Notes under the pieces: generated by a model
Told to the model about the DNA's origin: nothing
Databases searched by the model: none
Seen by the model: the letters and a program-made list of their open reading frames with translations, nothing else
NCBI GenBank assembly: GCA_030674185.1
Contig: CM060307.1
Location: forward strand, 48,296,181 to 48,360,180
DNA: 64,000 nucleotides
Source of the DNA: Monoplex corrugatus
Taxonomy: Eukaryota > Mollusca > Gastropoda > Littorinimorpha > Ranellidae
Direction of reading: 5' to 3'
In this document: piece by piece, positions 32,653 to 45,099 of the stretch
How the letters are laid out: every line of letters starts with the position of its first letter
Position numbering within the stretch: position 1 is the stretch's first letter
Made by a program: the position numbers and the translations under genes

Positions 32653-33214
32653 GTATGAGTTATGTTCTACAACTGTGACTGTCCTGTGTTGTTTTCATTT
32701 GTGTTTTTATAACACTAAATTTTGTGGAATGATTGTGTTGCGATGTTCACGTATGCCTGTACTGGCTATGTAATTAATTTCGTGTGCTCATTTATCAACG
32801 CAGATGCAAAACATAACACGTGTGTCCTGATATTTACTGTATTTGTTTGGATATCTAATCATACAGACTGGTGACACTCTACTAATCATGAAGTGCCCAG
32901 TAAGCCCCACTCTCGTTGGATCTGTTATTTTCGTCAAAACTAAACTAATAAAAGAAAACTAATACCATAATGATAATTAGTACATTTTCACTGTAATAAA
33001 CACAACACTTACAGGGGGTATTTTTCTTTTATACCCAGAAGCGCCATTTCCTACCTGTGGTAGGTTATGTTTTCTTGTTGTTGTTGTTGTCCATTTTCTT
33101 CTTTTTCTATCTTCCTCCTCAATGTTTCTTTCATTCTCATTTTCTGCTATCTGTTTATCCACCTTCCCCTTTAAAACATAACAGTACACATACAGTGATT
33201 GATATATAGAACTA

Positions 33215-33620
33215 GTGCTTTAAAGTGATGGAACTATGCTTTGAAGTTTCAGAAATGAAAATGCTACGATTCGCAGTGGGAAAAACAAGAGAAGACAGAC
33301 TGAAAAACGTAGAAATACGGATAAAGCCGGTGGCGGCTGAAATGAATAGCACATAGAGAAGCATAAAAGAAGCATGGACTTGTATTGTGGAAAGAGGACA
33401 GCTACGTTGAAAAATGAATGAGGAAAATGACAGTTGGGAGCAGAAAGAGAGGAAGACCCGAGAAGGGGATACATGACTGCCTAGGTGAAGACCTGACATA
33501 AACAAGAACAAAGGAGGATGCCTCTCACAGAAAGTCTGGAAGGATGGAATCTGCACCATCGATCTTATGACCCAGTTGGAAAAAGTAGAACCTCTAGAGT
33601 GATAGACTCCGCCATTTAAA
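33215..33620 (+). mobile_element. Third-family LINE C-terminal fragment, copy A
   Basis: Broken frames read EMKMLRFAVGKTREDRLKN, RKRGRPEKGIHDCLGEDL and W..-like terminal blocks typical of non-LTR polymerase C-termini. The same fragment at 46252-46672 occupies the equivalent intron of the duplicated block, so it was present before the duplication. Confidence 0.7.
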
Positions 33621-33760
33621 CTTGTAGTTCTTGTTTGAATTGGCACGCGTGTTTATATAAATGGTGCACAAATACCGGCTTGACAAAGGCTTAAAGTTGG
33701 GCGTTGTTGTTGGTGGTGGTTGTGTATTTTTTTCATTCTTTCTTTTTCTTTCTTTTTAAT

Positions 33761-33761
<1 letters not shown>

Positions 33762-33819
<58 letters not shown>

Positions 33820-33924
33820 GTGTGTGTCTGTGTGTGTCTGTGTGTGTCTGTGTGTGTCTGTGTGTGTGCTGGCCTCTTTGTAGAACATAGTGGTTGACTC
33901 TCTCTCTCTCTTTCTCTGTATGTG

Positions 33925-34008
<84 letters not shown>

Positions 34009-34031
34009 GCCTCTTTGTAGAATACAGTGGT

Positions 34032-34066
<35 letters not shown>

Positions 34067-34207
34067 GTGTACATGTATGTGAGTGTGTGTGCGTACAGGC
34101 CTCTTTGTAGGATATAGTGGTCGACTCTCTCTCTCTCTCTCTCTGTATGTGTTTTTTGTATGTGTGTGTGTGTGTGAGTGTGTGCATGTGTGTGCGTGCG
34201 TGTGCGT

Positions 34208-34277
<70 letters not shown>

Positions 34278-34280
34278 GCG
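33762..34280. repeat. GT/CT microsatellites with three ~110-bp units
   Basis: GT and CT runs are interspersed with ggcctctttgtagaacatag-type segments at about 33870, 34009 and 34099. These are three tandem units, and one related segment is at 47918 in the paralogous intron. No coding support. Confidence 0.95.
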
Positions 34281-34468
34281 CGCTATGTTTTGAACAAAGC
34301 ATCTTCGTTTGCATCTTAATTCTGTGTATGAGTTTTTCGTTTCGTGAAATTGACTCAGAGTGAGATTGTAGAGTGAGAGTTGTTTTTATTTGATTGATGT
34401 CGTAGCGTACGTGACAATGCAACAATATTGAAATATGTTTTTACACGTTTATATGCTCACGTTTTCAG

Positions 34469-34519
34469 GAAACGGTGCTAAGTCAAGCAACGCAGCTGCT
34501 GGAAGCAGTGAGTCTTCAG
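34469..34519 (+). CDS. Lectin gene linker exon between domains 1 and 2
   Basis: 51 nt, phase 1 to phase 1, acceptor gttttcag, donor TTCAG|GTATTT. It encodes GNGAKSSNAAAGSSESS, a flexible Ser/Ala/Gly spacer. The paralogous exon at 48470 has the same length and splice sites, which supports it as a true exon despite its size. Confidence 0.8.
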
Positions 34520-34971
34520 GTATTTCCTTAACTTCTACCTTTTATATCTTTGTCAGAATAAGAAACACAGCATCGCTAACAAGTCTTAAACTGTACTTCC
34601 TACTAGTTAAATTTTGCTTAAGAATTGAATTTTATTGTGTACTTTTTGTTGTTGAAAATTTCAACATAAATGTCTCCCGGTTTGTTAGTCTGTGAATCCT
34701 TGCTGCCAATAAATTGACTTTGGCTTGAATTCACGTCATGTCCACTTTATTTTCTCCAAAAGAGAAATTCAATACAAACACCAGAAACATTTATATTACA
34801 ATACATGGATCGTAAATTCAACGTCGAATGTCAAAAAAAGAAGACAAGTTAAGCTGTGGTCTTCAACATGCATACAACACAAATACGTAAAACATTTACA
34901 CTAATCACATAACATTCAAGATACTTTCGTATGTAAACTAAAACGATATAAAAGCAAATGCGCACATCCCT

Positions 34972-34974
<3 letters not shown>

Positions 34975-35051
<77 letters not shown>

Positions 35052-35062
35052 ACACACATACA

Positions 35063-35103
<41 letters not shown>

Positions 35104-35215
35104 AACACACACAGGCACACGAGCACACACACAGACACACACAAAGACACATACATAGACAGACACACACAGACACACACACAGAGACATAAACATACAC
35201 ACACCACCACCTCAA
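34975..35215. repeat. CA microsatellite
   Basis: About 240 bp of CA-rich repeat with interruptions. The paralogous intron has a much shorter version at 49010-49040. Confidence 0.97.
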
Positions 35216-35544
35216 CACACACACCACCAACGCTATTACGACCGCCACTACCTAATGTATACAATCATTGAAATTGATCAGTAAATGAATGCAAAAAAAA
35301 TTTGAATGCATTTGTACACACGCTCATACAGGCAAATGTATGTGCACACACGTACACACATACACCCATATACACATGCACACACTCCAGGGTGAAGAAA
35401 ACAAATCAAAATATGAAACATTTGTAAATACAAACATTAACTAGCGAGAGACCTTCATCCTCTGATTTAGATGCTTGTCTGACTTCCTCTCCTCCACCTA
35501 TTTGTCTCTCTCACACTTGTAGTCACGTGTTTTGTGTGTGACAG

Positions 35545-35766
35545 AGCTGACCAACGTGGCACTGAATAAGCCAGCAAGACAGAGCACGTACCACCATTTG
35601 CATGGAAAGCCAGAAAAAGCTGTTGATGGGATCACAGACACCGTTATCAGTGAGTGCACCCACACCGCTATCGTGGACAACAACCCTAACCGATGGTGGC
35701 GTGTTGATCTGCTAGGGCAGTTTGAGGTTCATGCTGTGGTCGTCACCAACAGGGGAGACTGTTGTG
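35545..35766 (+). CDS. F-type lectin domain 2, N-terminal half-exon (2a)
   Basis: 222 nt, acceptor tgtgtgacag, donor TTGTG|GTCAGT. It reads [54 protein letters not shown] and TNRGDCC(G). Frame intact. Closest to exon 4a. Confidence 0.92.
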
Positions 35767-35928
35767 GTCAGTGGCTCTTACATTGTAGGATTTTTGTACA
35801 TGAACATGCAAAAATAACTGGGAGAAAAAGAAATCAATGGACAGTAGCCTCCCAACCTCACTACCCCTCCCCATCCCCATCCCCCACCTACCCCCCCACC
35901 CACCTCTTTGTTTTTTGTTTTTTTTTCC

Positions 35929-36042
<114 letters not shown>

Positions 36043-36419
36043 AAATCATTATTGTGAACAGACATTAAATAAAAGATTCCATTCCCTACCAGTTAATTAA
36101 ACAAAAACGTTCAAACAAGCCTTTTTGAGAGAATATTTCTGTTTTATTTATTTTTTGTTGGTTTTTGTTTCTTCATGAATGAATAACTGCCAATAGTGTC
36201 AGCATAATACAAATAGTAAAAAGTCTTGCCTGCCTGTAAAAAAGTATTTATGATCTGTACTATATTATTTTGCAAACAGAAATCATTTTCCATTTACGGC
36301 AACAACGAAGATCTGCCTGTCCTGGGCCAGCTCCTGTGTCCTACTTCACATGTTCTTCAGGGCTTTGTGTCTCCTATCGATAAAAAGAAAACGATTTCCA
36401 AGAGCTGCTATTGACTACA

Positions 36420-36899
36420 ATCATCATTATCATCATGTGCCCTGCTGCATGGCGTTGGTGATCATGGCCCGCCATATGCATCTATCTCTTGTTGCTGCAA
36501 GCACATCTTCCACCCTCTCTGTCCTCAGCCACCTTGCAAGTCCGTCCAATATTTTCTCCCTGGGTCTACCTGGTGTGCTCTTTCCCTCCAGCTTACCTGT
36601 TGTGACCAGATGCTCTAATTCCCCTTTCCTCATGAAATCGCCCATAAATGATGGTTGTCTTTTCCTAATCTAATCTTCCTTATGAATGATCTTCTTGTGT
36701 CTGCCTCCATCAAGACTGTCTTTGTTGTTGTTGTTGCCCGTGGAACTCTCAACATTCTTCTTAGAAACCACATTTTGGCTACCTCAGTCTTGTTCTGGCT
36801 TTGCGTGTTGACTGTCCTCGCCTCACAACTGTATAACATCGATTCTATATGTAACTTTCAAGAACTCTCTTCCTGATGTTAATTGATAGGCGTTTGTTG
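36420..36899 (-). mobile_element. RTE-like LINE 3' fragment, block-A specific
   Basis: On the minus strand, from the RKRVLE-like region near 36890 to catgatgataatgatgat at 36422. The flanks align with 50915-51000 of block B, which has no LINE, so insertion followed the duplication. Confidence 0.85.
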
Positions 36900-37000
36900 A
36901 TTGACCACAAATGGTACAAAACGTGAGCTGCTAATCGATGTTCAGATACCGTACAGCGCATATTCTGCTTGTGCACTAACTGCATCATTATTGTTTACAG

Positions 37001-37237
37001 GTAACCGTCTGGCAAATTTCAGTGTGTACGTGATGTCAGCATTGTCTGATCCCTCGGAATGCAGACATGACCCCAGTGACCTGTGTGTACACCACAGTGG
37101 GCCAGTTGGTCAGGGTGCCACTGTACGTCTGGAATGTAGTCAGCCAATCACAGGCCAGTACGTGTCATTGGTACTGCCCACAAAATCTGAGCCACTCAAC
37201 TTCTGTGAGATGGAAGTGCTTGGAAAGCAAGCGTCAG
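37001..37237 (+). CDS. F-type lectin domain 2, C-terminal half-exon (2b)
   Basis: 237 nt, acceptor ttgtttacag, donor CGTCAG|GTAGGA. It begins (G)NRLANFSVYVMSALSDPSE, supplying the second binding Arg of RGDCC-G-x-R. It continues DPSDLCVHHSGPVGQGATVR, LECSQPITGQYVSLVLP and EPLNFCEMEVLGKQAS. With 2a it forms an intact 153-residue F-type lectin domain. Confidence 0.92.
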
Positions 37238-37387
37238 GTAGGAGTCTATTTACAATGGATCAATTGATATATTCACTCAGCATTCACAGGCGATTTTTTT
37301 GTGAAAGGGTTATTTTTTTTATGACCTTCCAAAATGGGATTTACGTATTATCATTTTTTATTTCAAATATTATAAAGCGACGTGAGA

Positions 37388-37388
37388 A

Positions 37389-37483
<95 letters not shown>

Positions 37484-37560
37484 TTATCTATCTATGTGTG
37501 TATATGTATATATACATACATACATACATATATGTATATATACATATCTATTTAGGTATA
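37388..37560. repeat. TCTA/TCTG tetranucleotide and CATA repeats
   Basis: TATC and TGTC units at 37391-37495, then TATG/CATA. It abuts the 5' truncation point of the following LINE. Confidence 0.97.
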
Positions 37561-37562
37561 GA

Positions 37563-40366
37563 TATAGATATTTTAGGACTAGGGGAAGTGAGGTGGAAGG
37601 GGGTAGGCATGATAACATCAGGAGAGCATACCGTAATATATTCTGGTGGAAACTCACATGAAAGAGGAGTAGGCATCATAATTGACAGGGACAAATCAAA
37701 AGCAGTTATGGGATACTGGGCTGTGTCCGACAGAGTTTTGCTGGTTAAATTGGATGGCAGGCCATTTGATATCAAAATCATTTAGGTGTATGCACCAACA
37801 TCCGCAAGTACTCCGGACGAAATTGACAACTTCTACGAAGTATTAGAGATGGCCAAGGCCCAATGTGACAATAATAATGGGAGATTTTAATGCTAAAGTG
37901 GGACAGGATAGGGTGAAGGATATAGTTGGACCACATGGTCATGGTACACAAAATGAAAGGGGAGGGAAACTTGTAAAATGGGCACAGATGAATGAGTTCA
38001 TAGTAGGAAACACCTGGTTTGAGCAGCCTAACAGAAGAAAATGGACTTGAATGAGTCCAGGAGATAATACCAAAAATCAGATTGACTACATCCTGATCAA
38101 TAAAAGATTTAGAAATTCTTTACTGTCAGCAAAATCTACAAGGCGCAGACTGCAACAATGACCACAATCCTGTAGTGGGAAGATTTAGGCTGAAATTGAG
38201 GAAAAGGAAACAGACCAAAAGCAACATCAAACTAAATCTTGAACTCTTAAAGACAGATGAAGTGATACGTAAAAAATTTAACGTACATGTTCAAAACAAA
38301 TTCAGTGCTCTGGAAGACGTTGGTGACAGTGAGGAAAAATGGACAAAGTTGAGAAATTCGATAAATGAAGCTTGTGAAGAAATCCCTAGAGTAGATAGAA
38401 AAGCACAAAAGAACTGGATGACAAAAGAAATTCTAGGCTTGATGGAGGAACGGAGGAAGACAAAGAGAAAGGAGGAGATATACAGGAAGATAAACAAAGA
38501 AATCAGAAATAGGTGCAATGAAGCTAAGGAAGCTTGGCTGAAAACAAAACGCAAAGAAATAGAAGACCGACACAAAACAGATCCTCAAGGTATGTACAGA
38601 AGAATTGATGAAATTGTCCACACGAAAAAGACATGCACATCAACTGGTTGCTTAGAATCGAAAGATGATACGCTTCTCATAGAAAAAGACAAAATATTAG
38701 ATAGATGGGGAGCGTACATAAAAGACCTTTTTGAAGATGACAGAAACGAAGAACACATTATAAGAAAGAACGTTGAAAGACCACCCACAATGAAAGATGA
38801 AGTTAGCGCAGCACTGAAAAAGATGAAATCAGGAAAAGCACCAGGACCAGACAACATTACTACAGAGATGATTGAAGCCCTGGAGGTATTTAGTATTGAA
38901 AAAATAACAGTCCTCCTAAATGGGATTTATGACACTGGAAAAATCCCCAAAGATATGTCAAAATCAATTTTCATTGCACTTCCAAAGAAGACAGGGGCTA
39001 TAGAATGCGAACTCCATCGCACAATCAGCTTGATGAGTCATGTAACAAAAATCCTATGAAGAACAATCATGATGAGGACAAGGAATAGAATCAAAAGAGA
39101 AATAGCAGAAGAACAGTGCGGATTTGTGGAAGGGAAAGGAACTATTAATGCCATATACATCCTAAGAACTATCATAGAGAGGTCAATCGAGCTGAATAAG
39201 GAATATATTTATGTTTTGTTGATTATACCAATGCTTTCGATCTGGTAAGACATGAAGAATTCATCAACCAACTAGAAAAGACTCAATATTGATGGAAAAG
39301 ATTTACGAATAATCAGAAATATGTATTGGGAAAAAACAGCTGCAATGAGAATAGAAAACGATAAAGCTCTTTCCAAAATATCAAAAGAGAAGTCATACAA
39401 GGTTGTGTTTTGTCACAAGGTCTGTTTTCACTTTACAACGAAAGCATCATGAGAAACCTGGAAGAATACCCTGGGTTAAAGGTTGGAGGAAAAGTGATAA
39501 ACAATATGCGATATCCAGATGACACCGTGCTAATTGCAGAAAATGAAAGGGACCTATAAAACCTGGTGAGAATACTAGAAATAGAAAGCAAAATGTACTA
39601 GCGTGTGTGTGTTTGGGGGGGGGGGGACTAGGAGTGGGAGTTAGTATAATTGACCACTAGGCGGAGGGTTGGAACTAAACAGCAAGAAGACTGAAGTCAT
39701 GGTGATCAGTAAAAAACATGAAATCCCCTCATGCGAAATAAAAGCAAACGGCACAACCTTGAGACAGGTTGAAAAGTTTAAATATCTGGGAACGGTCATT
39801 TCACCAGACGGTAGATGCACATCAGAAATAGCCAGCAGAATCGGCCAAGCCAAAACAGCATTCAAGAAAATGAAAAGCGTTCTTACCAACAAATGCCTGT
39901 CAATTAACATCAGGAAGAGAGTACTTGAATGTTATATAGAACCGATACTGTTATACGGCTGTGAGGCGTGGACAGTCAACAAGCAAAGCCAGAACAAGAT
40001 TGAGGCAGTCGAAATGTGGTTTCTAAGAAGAATGTTGAGAGTTCCATGGACAGCAAAGAAAACAAACGAGACAGTCTTGACGGAGGCAGACACAAGAAGA
40101 TCATTAATAAAAAAAAAATTAGGAAAAGACAAGCAACATTTATAGGCTATTTTATGAAGAAAGGGGAATTAGAGCACCTGGTCACAACGGTAACGCTGGA
40201 GGGAAAGAGAGCACCAGGTAGACCCAGGGAAAAATATTGGACGGACTTGCAGAGTGGCTGAAGACAGAGAGGGTGGAAGATGTGCTTGCAGCAACAAGGG
40301 ATAGAAACAGATAGATGACCATGATCGCCAACGCCATGTGCAAGGCACTTGATGATGATGATATGT
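37563..40366 (+). mobile_element. RTE-like LINE, longest plus-strand copy, dead
   Basis: Starts inside the APE-type endonuclease (DILGLGEVRWKGVGMI, then VYAPTSAS and MGDFNAKVGQDR). A 294-codon frame follows (38175-39059) with the reverse-transcriptase entry motif SGKAPGPDNITTEMIEAL. The palm region (39060-39560) is broken by stops, and the catalytic motif reads YPDD at about 39510-39522 where YADD is expected. A 73-bp foreign segment interrupts it at 39595-39667. The C-terminal frame (39669-40145) is open, and the 3' end is gatgatgatga. It lies in the intron after domain 2. Confidence 0.92.
39595..39667. repeat. 73-bp G-rich insertion repeat, copy 1
   Basis: tgtactagcgtgtgtgtgtt, then about 14 G, then actaggagtgggagttagta and taattgaccactaggcg. 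The same segment lies at 41760-41830. Here it replaces about 5 bp of LINE sequence present in sibling copies (26480). Confidence 0.8.
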
Positions 40367-41234
40367 ATATGAAATTTTCCTCATAAGGTAGTAAGTCCAT
40401 AAATGCGTCAATGCGGTATTGGGGATTCATACCAGTATCATAAACATTTCAGAACATTTTGACTGTATTGACATTTGCCTGTCAGCCATAAGGATAACAC
40501 AGTATGCCGATTCTGACAGTTTTCGAAAGAATTTAAAAATATTGTGTTGATATTAGTCTGTGCAGGACTCTGAGCCGGATCCATGTTAGCTTGTAACCCA
40601 CTGTGGTTTTAAATGGTTTGTGGATAATTTTATTCCATTTCCCAAAAACATCTTGACATATTTGATTCCGTTTTCTGAAGTATGGTGGATAGTTAGTATG
40701 GTCTGGGTTTCAAGTATATCATTTGATTAATTTCCATACTGCTGTTTCTCATTATCATTGAATTCAACGACGTCCAGCCCAGAACTCTGCTTTAAAATTT
40801 CAAGAGCCATATTCACTCCTGTATACATTAAAAAGTTTGCAGATATATCAGGAAATGCTGTTTAAAAGTCACCAAATGTCAGAGACTCCTTCCAACGCTT
40901 GTCAATTCATCAGTAGTTAAAACCGTTATTAATCCATTTCATTGTGTATGTTGTTTTAGGTCTTCTAATCACATGTATTTTATCATGTACAATTCTTTCA
41001 AAGAAAATGAAAAAAAATATTCTAAGCACATACAGTTATCTTGTTTGTTTAAGTATGGATTTTTAAGATAAACTGAAATTTACTGCAATGAAGCATAAGC
41101 CGACATATAAACATAGTGTCAGTACAAAATGGATTTTAAATGAATACGCTAGATGAATGTGTTTTGCATTCTGCTTTAATTTTGTATTCAAGTTGCTACC
41201 ATCTTGGAAACCTATGTGCCATAATTTGTTTCAG
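40367..41234 (+). other. Intron sequence, no repeat recognised
   Basis: AT-rich unique-looking sequence upstream of linker exon 2. No exon seen apart from the one that starts at 41235. Confidence 0.45.
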
Positions 41235-41315
41235 TTCAACCAATGAAGATGCAGTCAGTACAGATTTCTCCTTCACCTCTTACCAGTTTAGCTCCGCCAT
41301 TGTCTACAGCAACAG
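41235..41315 (+). CDS. Lectin gene linker exon between domains 2 and 3
   Basis: 81 nt, phase 1 to phase 1, acceptor tttgtttcag, donor AACAG|GTACGC. In the phase required by its neighbours it reads VQPMKMQSVQISPSPLTSLA then PPLSTAT, a Pro/Ser/Thr-rich spacer. It resembles the start of the terminal exon at 56099 in both DNA and frame, which supports it. No other copy was found. Confidence 0.6.
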
Positions 41316-41364
41316 GTACGCTATGATATTTTCAAACTCTTTTCTTCACATTCAGCAACCAACC

Positions 41365-41935
41365 TATTGAAGCAGCTCCTGGCTCCCTGTGGAAGCAAGA
41401 GTAGAATATAAACTAGCTACTGTGGCTTATCGGCATTTTGATGGTACCTTGCCTATCTACCTCTCTTCTGTACTTAAAACATTAAAACATACAGGCCTGA
41501 ACGCAGTCTCGGGTCAAGCAACCAGAAGCTTCTGGCAAAATCAAAATCAAAATACAAAACCATAGGACACCGAGCCATCCGTTGCCATGTCCCACTTGTC
41601 TGGAACGATCTGCCTCTTTCTCTCCGCTGTTCATCATCTCTCTCTTCTTTCAAGGTGGGCCTCAAAACTCACCTTTTTGATAAATACTACCAGTAATGAA
41701 ACATGATTTTTGATCTTTCTGATTCAGTAATGTACATATTAGTACTTGCTTGCAACAGATGTACTAGTGTGTGTGTTTTGGGGGGGGGGGGGACTAGGAG
41801 TGGGAGTTAGTATAATTGACCACTAGGCGTAGGGCTGATTGGGAAAAATGAACAAATCAATGTAAAGTACAGTGAGTCTTTACCTCTGTGTAGGAAAATA
41901 GCGCTATATAAAAGTGATTTATTATTGTTATTATG
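41365..41935 (+). mobile_element. CR1/L2-like LINE 3' fragment, degenerate
   Basis: Frames with stops read IGHRAIRCHVPLVWNDLPLS and LSSFKVGLKTHLFDKYY, the extreme C-terminus of a CR1/L2 polymerase. The 3' UTR ends agcgctatataaaagtgatt followed by TTATTG repeats. It is interrupted at 41760-41830 by the G-rich repeat. Confidence 0.75.
41760..41830. repeat. 73-bp G-rich insertion repeat, copy 2
   Basis: Matches 39595-39667 end to end: tgtactagtgtgtgtgtttt, about 14 G, actaggagtgggagttagta, taattgaccactaggcg. The host sequence is an unrelated LINE 3' UTR. Confidence 0.8.
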
Positions 41936-42146
41936 AAATAGGCAATAGGCAACAGAAGGCAGAATGAGAAAAGGACTGTATGCCCTCTCTACACTTTAAA
42001 CAATCCCTGTGAAGTCACAGGTCAGCCGAACCAGTCGTTTAATTACCAGCCGTGACAAAGTCCAGCAGTGATGGAGAAGCGGTGACAAGGGACAGGCAGA
42101 GGATGATGCTGGAAGTCGCTAGCTATGACTGTGCACGTAGATGGTA

Positions 42147-42300
42147 GTAGAGTGATAGTTGTCCACCCTAGACCTGAGGCAGATACAGTGTTCCTATTTT
42201 CCCACAGTGACAGAGAGACCTCTTTTATGGGACAGTACTGCTTTCCCCACAGAACCAAACTGTTCATATAATGGACTGAAAACAACAACAATAGTTTAGA
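42147..42300 (+). repeat. Left part of duplicated lectin block B
   Basis: Matches 30684-30830: caccctagacctgaggcaga, then ttcccacagtgaca, gggacagtactgct and cacagaacc segments in the same order. It marks how far the block duplication extends upstream of the lectin exons. Confidence 0.75.
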
Positions 42301-43686
42301 GAAATGGATCTGTCTAACTTGGCATTCCATCACCAAGAAAGTTCGACACTGATGACAGTCACAGTCTATATTTCACCATTGGAGGGAGAATACGCAGTCT
42401 ACACTTTGATGATTATTTCTGAATCATCCAAGTATTTCAGAGCAGCTCATGGAAAGTAATGGAAGACTATGTTAACCCAAATACCGTAGACTGTTCCTGT
42501 GGTCTGGAACTGATTCCCTCTTAGATCACTCGCTGTTGGTGCAAGTAGTGCAATGTTTGGACTTCAAAGCTGACTGCGTATTCTGTACCTGCGTTTCAAA
42601 GAGACATCAGCCTGGAAAAACAGACGCACTCCTTGGCACAAAATCCTATTGCAAGTACATATGTTTGTCCATGATAATGTTTAGCTGTTCATGTATTAAG
42701 TGTAGAAACAATTTCGGCTGGAAACTCGTAATTCTCAAGTTATCGTGTATTAGGACAACGATCTGTAAGTTTCCATCCACCCAGTCCATACCCACCATAA
42801 CATTAGTATCACAAAACCTTTACTATTGAAAATGGGGATAGAAAAAAAGGTTGATTGATGGCAATGACTTCGTGAATGAACGACTAAGAAAAAGGGGCAG
42901 GGGTCCCCTACTGCACAAAAGCTGATGACTAACAAAGTGTCCACGGAAAAGGCAGTATTTTCAACACAGATTGTGTTTACTTTTCAAATAAGGTAAACTT
43001 AAAAGAACCATTTGTTGTTAAATTAACTGATGTTTTTCCAACTCTCTAAATATCCTTTTCGATTGTGGAATAGGAACAATAATGGGCCAATAAAACATTT
43101 ATGGTTGCCTCATGAACGCAGTTTTTGAAGAGAATAAACATTTGGTCTTGGTGTTTTGGGGATAACCTTTAAGATAATTAGATCCTGATATGAATCGCGA
43201 CTGTAATGTCCTTCCAGTTGCCTTAACATGTCTAAACCTTTGCAAAATTAAAGGACTCCATGAAAGGATAAAAGAATTTCTCATTCTCCTTTGGAAAAAG
43301 ATTATCTCCTAAGAAAAGAGAAGAAGCACGAACCAAACATATAGTTATCTCAAACTTTATCGCTAGTGTAAGAAACGTCCTGATACTTATCTGTAACATT
43401 TTAGCACATTTCGTCTTTTGTTTGATTTTGTTGTTTTATTTTGGTTTTTGTTCTGTGTCCTATTCATTTTGTTTTAAAGTGTTCGGTTTGATGCTTCTTT
43501 CATATTTACTTGTACGCCTGGAATTTCAATGTGCATTCATGGTACAAAACGTCTGTATTGCTACCTTCCCCTTTCCCTCACACACACAGCCTTCTCCCCT
43601 TCACTCTGACATACATACTCGCACATGAATTCGCTCTTTCTCTATGGTTGTTTTAGTCGTGTGTATGTGTATGACGTATGTGACAG
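42301..43686 (+). other. Intron before domain 3
   Basis: No repeat family or additional exon recognised. The last ~60 bp (gtgtatgtgtatgacgtatg) resemble the end of the intron before domain 1. Confidence 0.4.
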
Positions 43687-43908
43687 TGTTGACGAACGTG
43701 GCACTGAACAAGCCAGCAGTACAGAGCACATACTCCCATTCGTATGGAAACCCAGAGAGAGTTGTGGATGGGTTCAAGGGTACCAACATTGCTCAATGCA
43801 CTCACACAGCTGCTGAGGACAACAACCCTAACCGATGGTGGCGTGTTGATCTGATGGGGCAGTTTGAGGTCCATGCTGCGGTCATCACCAACAGGGGCGA
43901 CTGTTGTG
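43687..43908 (+). CDS. F-type lectin domain 3, N-terminal half-exon (3a)
   Basis: 222 nt, acceptor tatgtgacag, donor TTGTG|GTCAGT. It reads [60 protein letters not shown] and TNRGDCC(G). Frame intact. Nearest relative is exon 1a, as expected from block duplication. Confidence 0.92.
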
Positions 43909-44361
43909 GTCAGTGGTGGAAGTGATGTTCTGTGCTTATACACTGTACAAACAGACAAGAATAATGACAAGAAAGAAATTTAAGAAAGAAGCAAATAGCA
44001 TGTTGATCAGTTCATGTAAATTGATGAAAAATGTACACAAAAAGAACAGTTCTATCTTTTTATCATCAATCAGTGAATGACAAAAGTTTCAGCGTAATCT
44101 ACACTCAACAGTTTATAAAGTTCGTTTCTATTTTCAGTCTATCCAAGTTCTTTTTCTGGTTCATTCACAGTGTGAGCTGAGATTAACAAAAGCATTAATA
44201 CAGCCAGAAGCTGTCATTGTACTTCTACTGTAATTTTGTCACTTACGTTAGTCATTGTTCAAAAACCAGCATGGTACAACTGTTGTTAGAATGACCAGAT
44301 ATTTTTGATGTCGTAGACTGATGTTCTGGTCCTTCACCAAATGTAGCTTATGTTTCTGTAG

Positions 44362-44598
44362 GTTTCCGTCTCCGAAACTTCAGTATCTATGTGATGCCAA
44401 CACTGTCTGACCCACTGGAGAGGAAGCATGACCCCAGTGACCTGTGTGTACACCACAGTGGGCCAGTTGGTCAGGGTGCCACTGTACGTCTGGAATGTAG
44501 TCAGCCAATCACAGGCCAGTACGTGTCATTGGTGCTGCCCACAGACACCGAGCCACTCAATTTCTGCGAAATGGAAGTACTTGGGAAGCCAACATCTG
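44362..44598 (+). CDS. F-type lectin domain 3, C-terminal half-exon (3b)
   Basis: 237 nt, acceptor ttctgtag, donor TCTG|GTGTGA. It reads (G)FRLRNFSIYVMPTLSDPLE, DPSDLCVHHSGPVGQGATVR, LECSQPITGQYVSLVLP and EPLNFCEMEVLGKPTS. Frame intact, and it gives a complete domain with 3a. It is the undamaged sister of exon 1b. Confidence 0.92.
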
Positions 44599-45099
44599 GT
44601 GTGAACTATATAATATTACGGCCGTGACTATTCTGAGTTGATAGTATTATTTGCATGACACTACATTTTGTGATGTGATTGTGTTGTGATAATCAGGGAT
44701 GCCTGTATCAGTGATGTAATTTCTTGTGCTCATTTATCCAGTGCAGAATATAAAACTGAACATGTGTGTCCTGATATTTATTCTGCTGGTTTGGATATCT
44801 AATCGTACAGTCTGGGGACATATTGCCGGCTGTCCTTTCGAAAAAAATGCGCAATAAGCCACAAACCAGTTGGAACTATTATTTTCGTCTGAACAAAACT
44901 AATACCATGACGAAAATATGTATATTTTTACTGTAATGAATGAAACACTTATCAGGGGTATTTTTTCTTTTATAGACGAAACCTGCATTTCACGCCTATG
45001 GTAAACTTTAAAGTTTGTTTTATGTTGTTGTCTATTCACTTCTTTTTCTGTCTTCCTCCTCAATGTTTCTTTCATCCCCACTTTCTGCTCACTCATCCC

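Noticed and set aside
36901..37785. 294-codon frame containing lectin half-exon 2b
   Set aside because: Only 37001-37237 is coding. The rest is intron, a TCTA microsatellite and LINE endonuclease that happen to be in the same frame.
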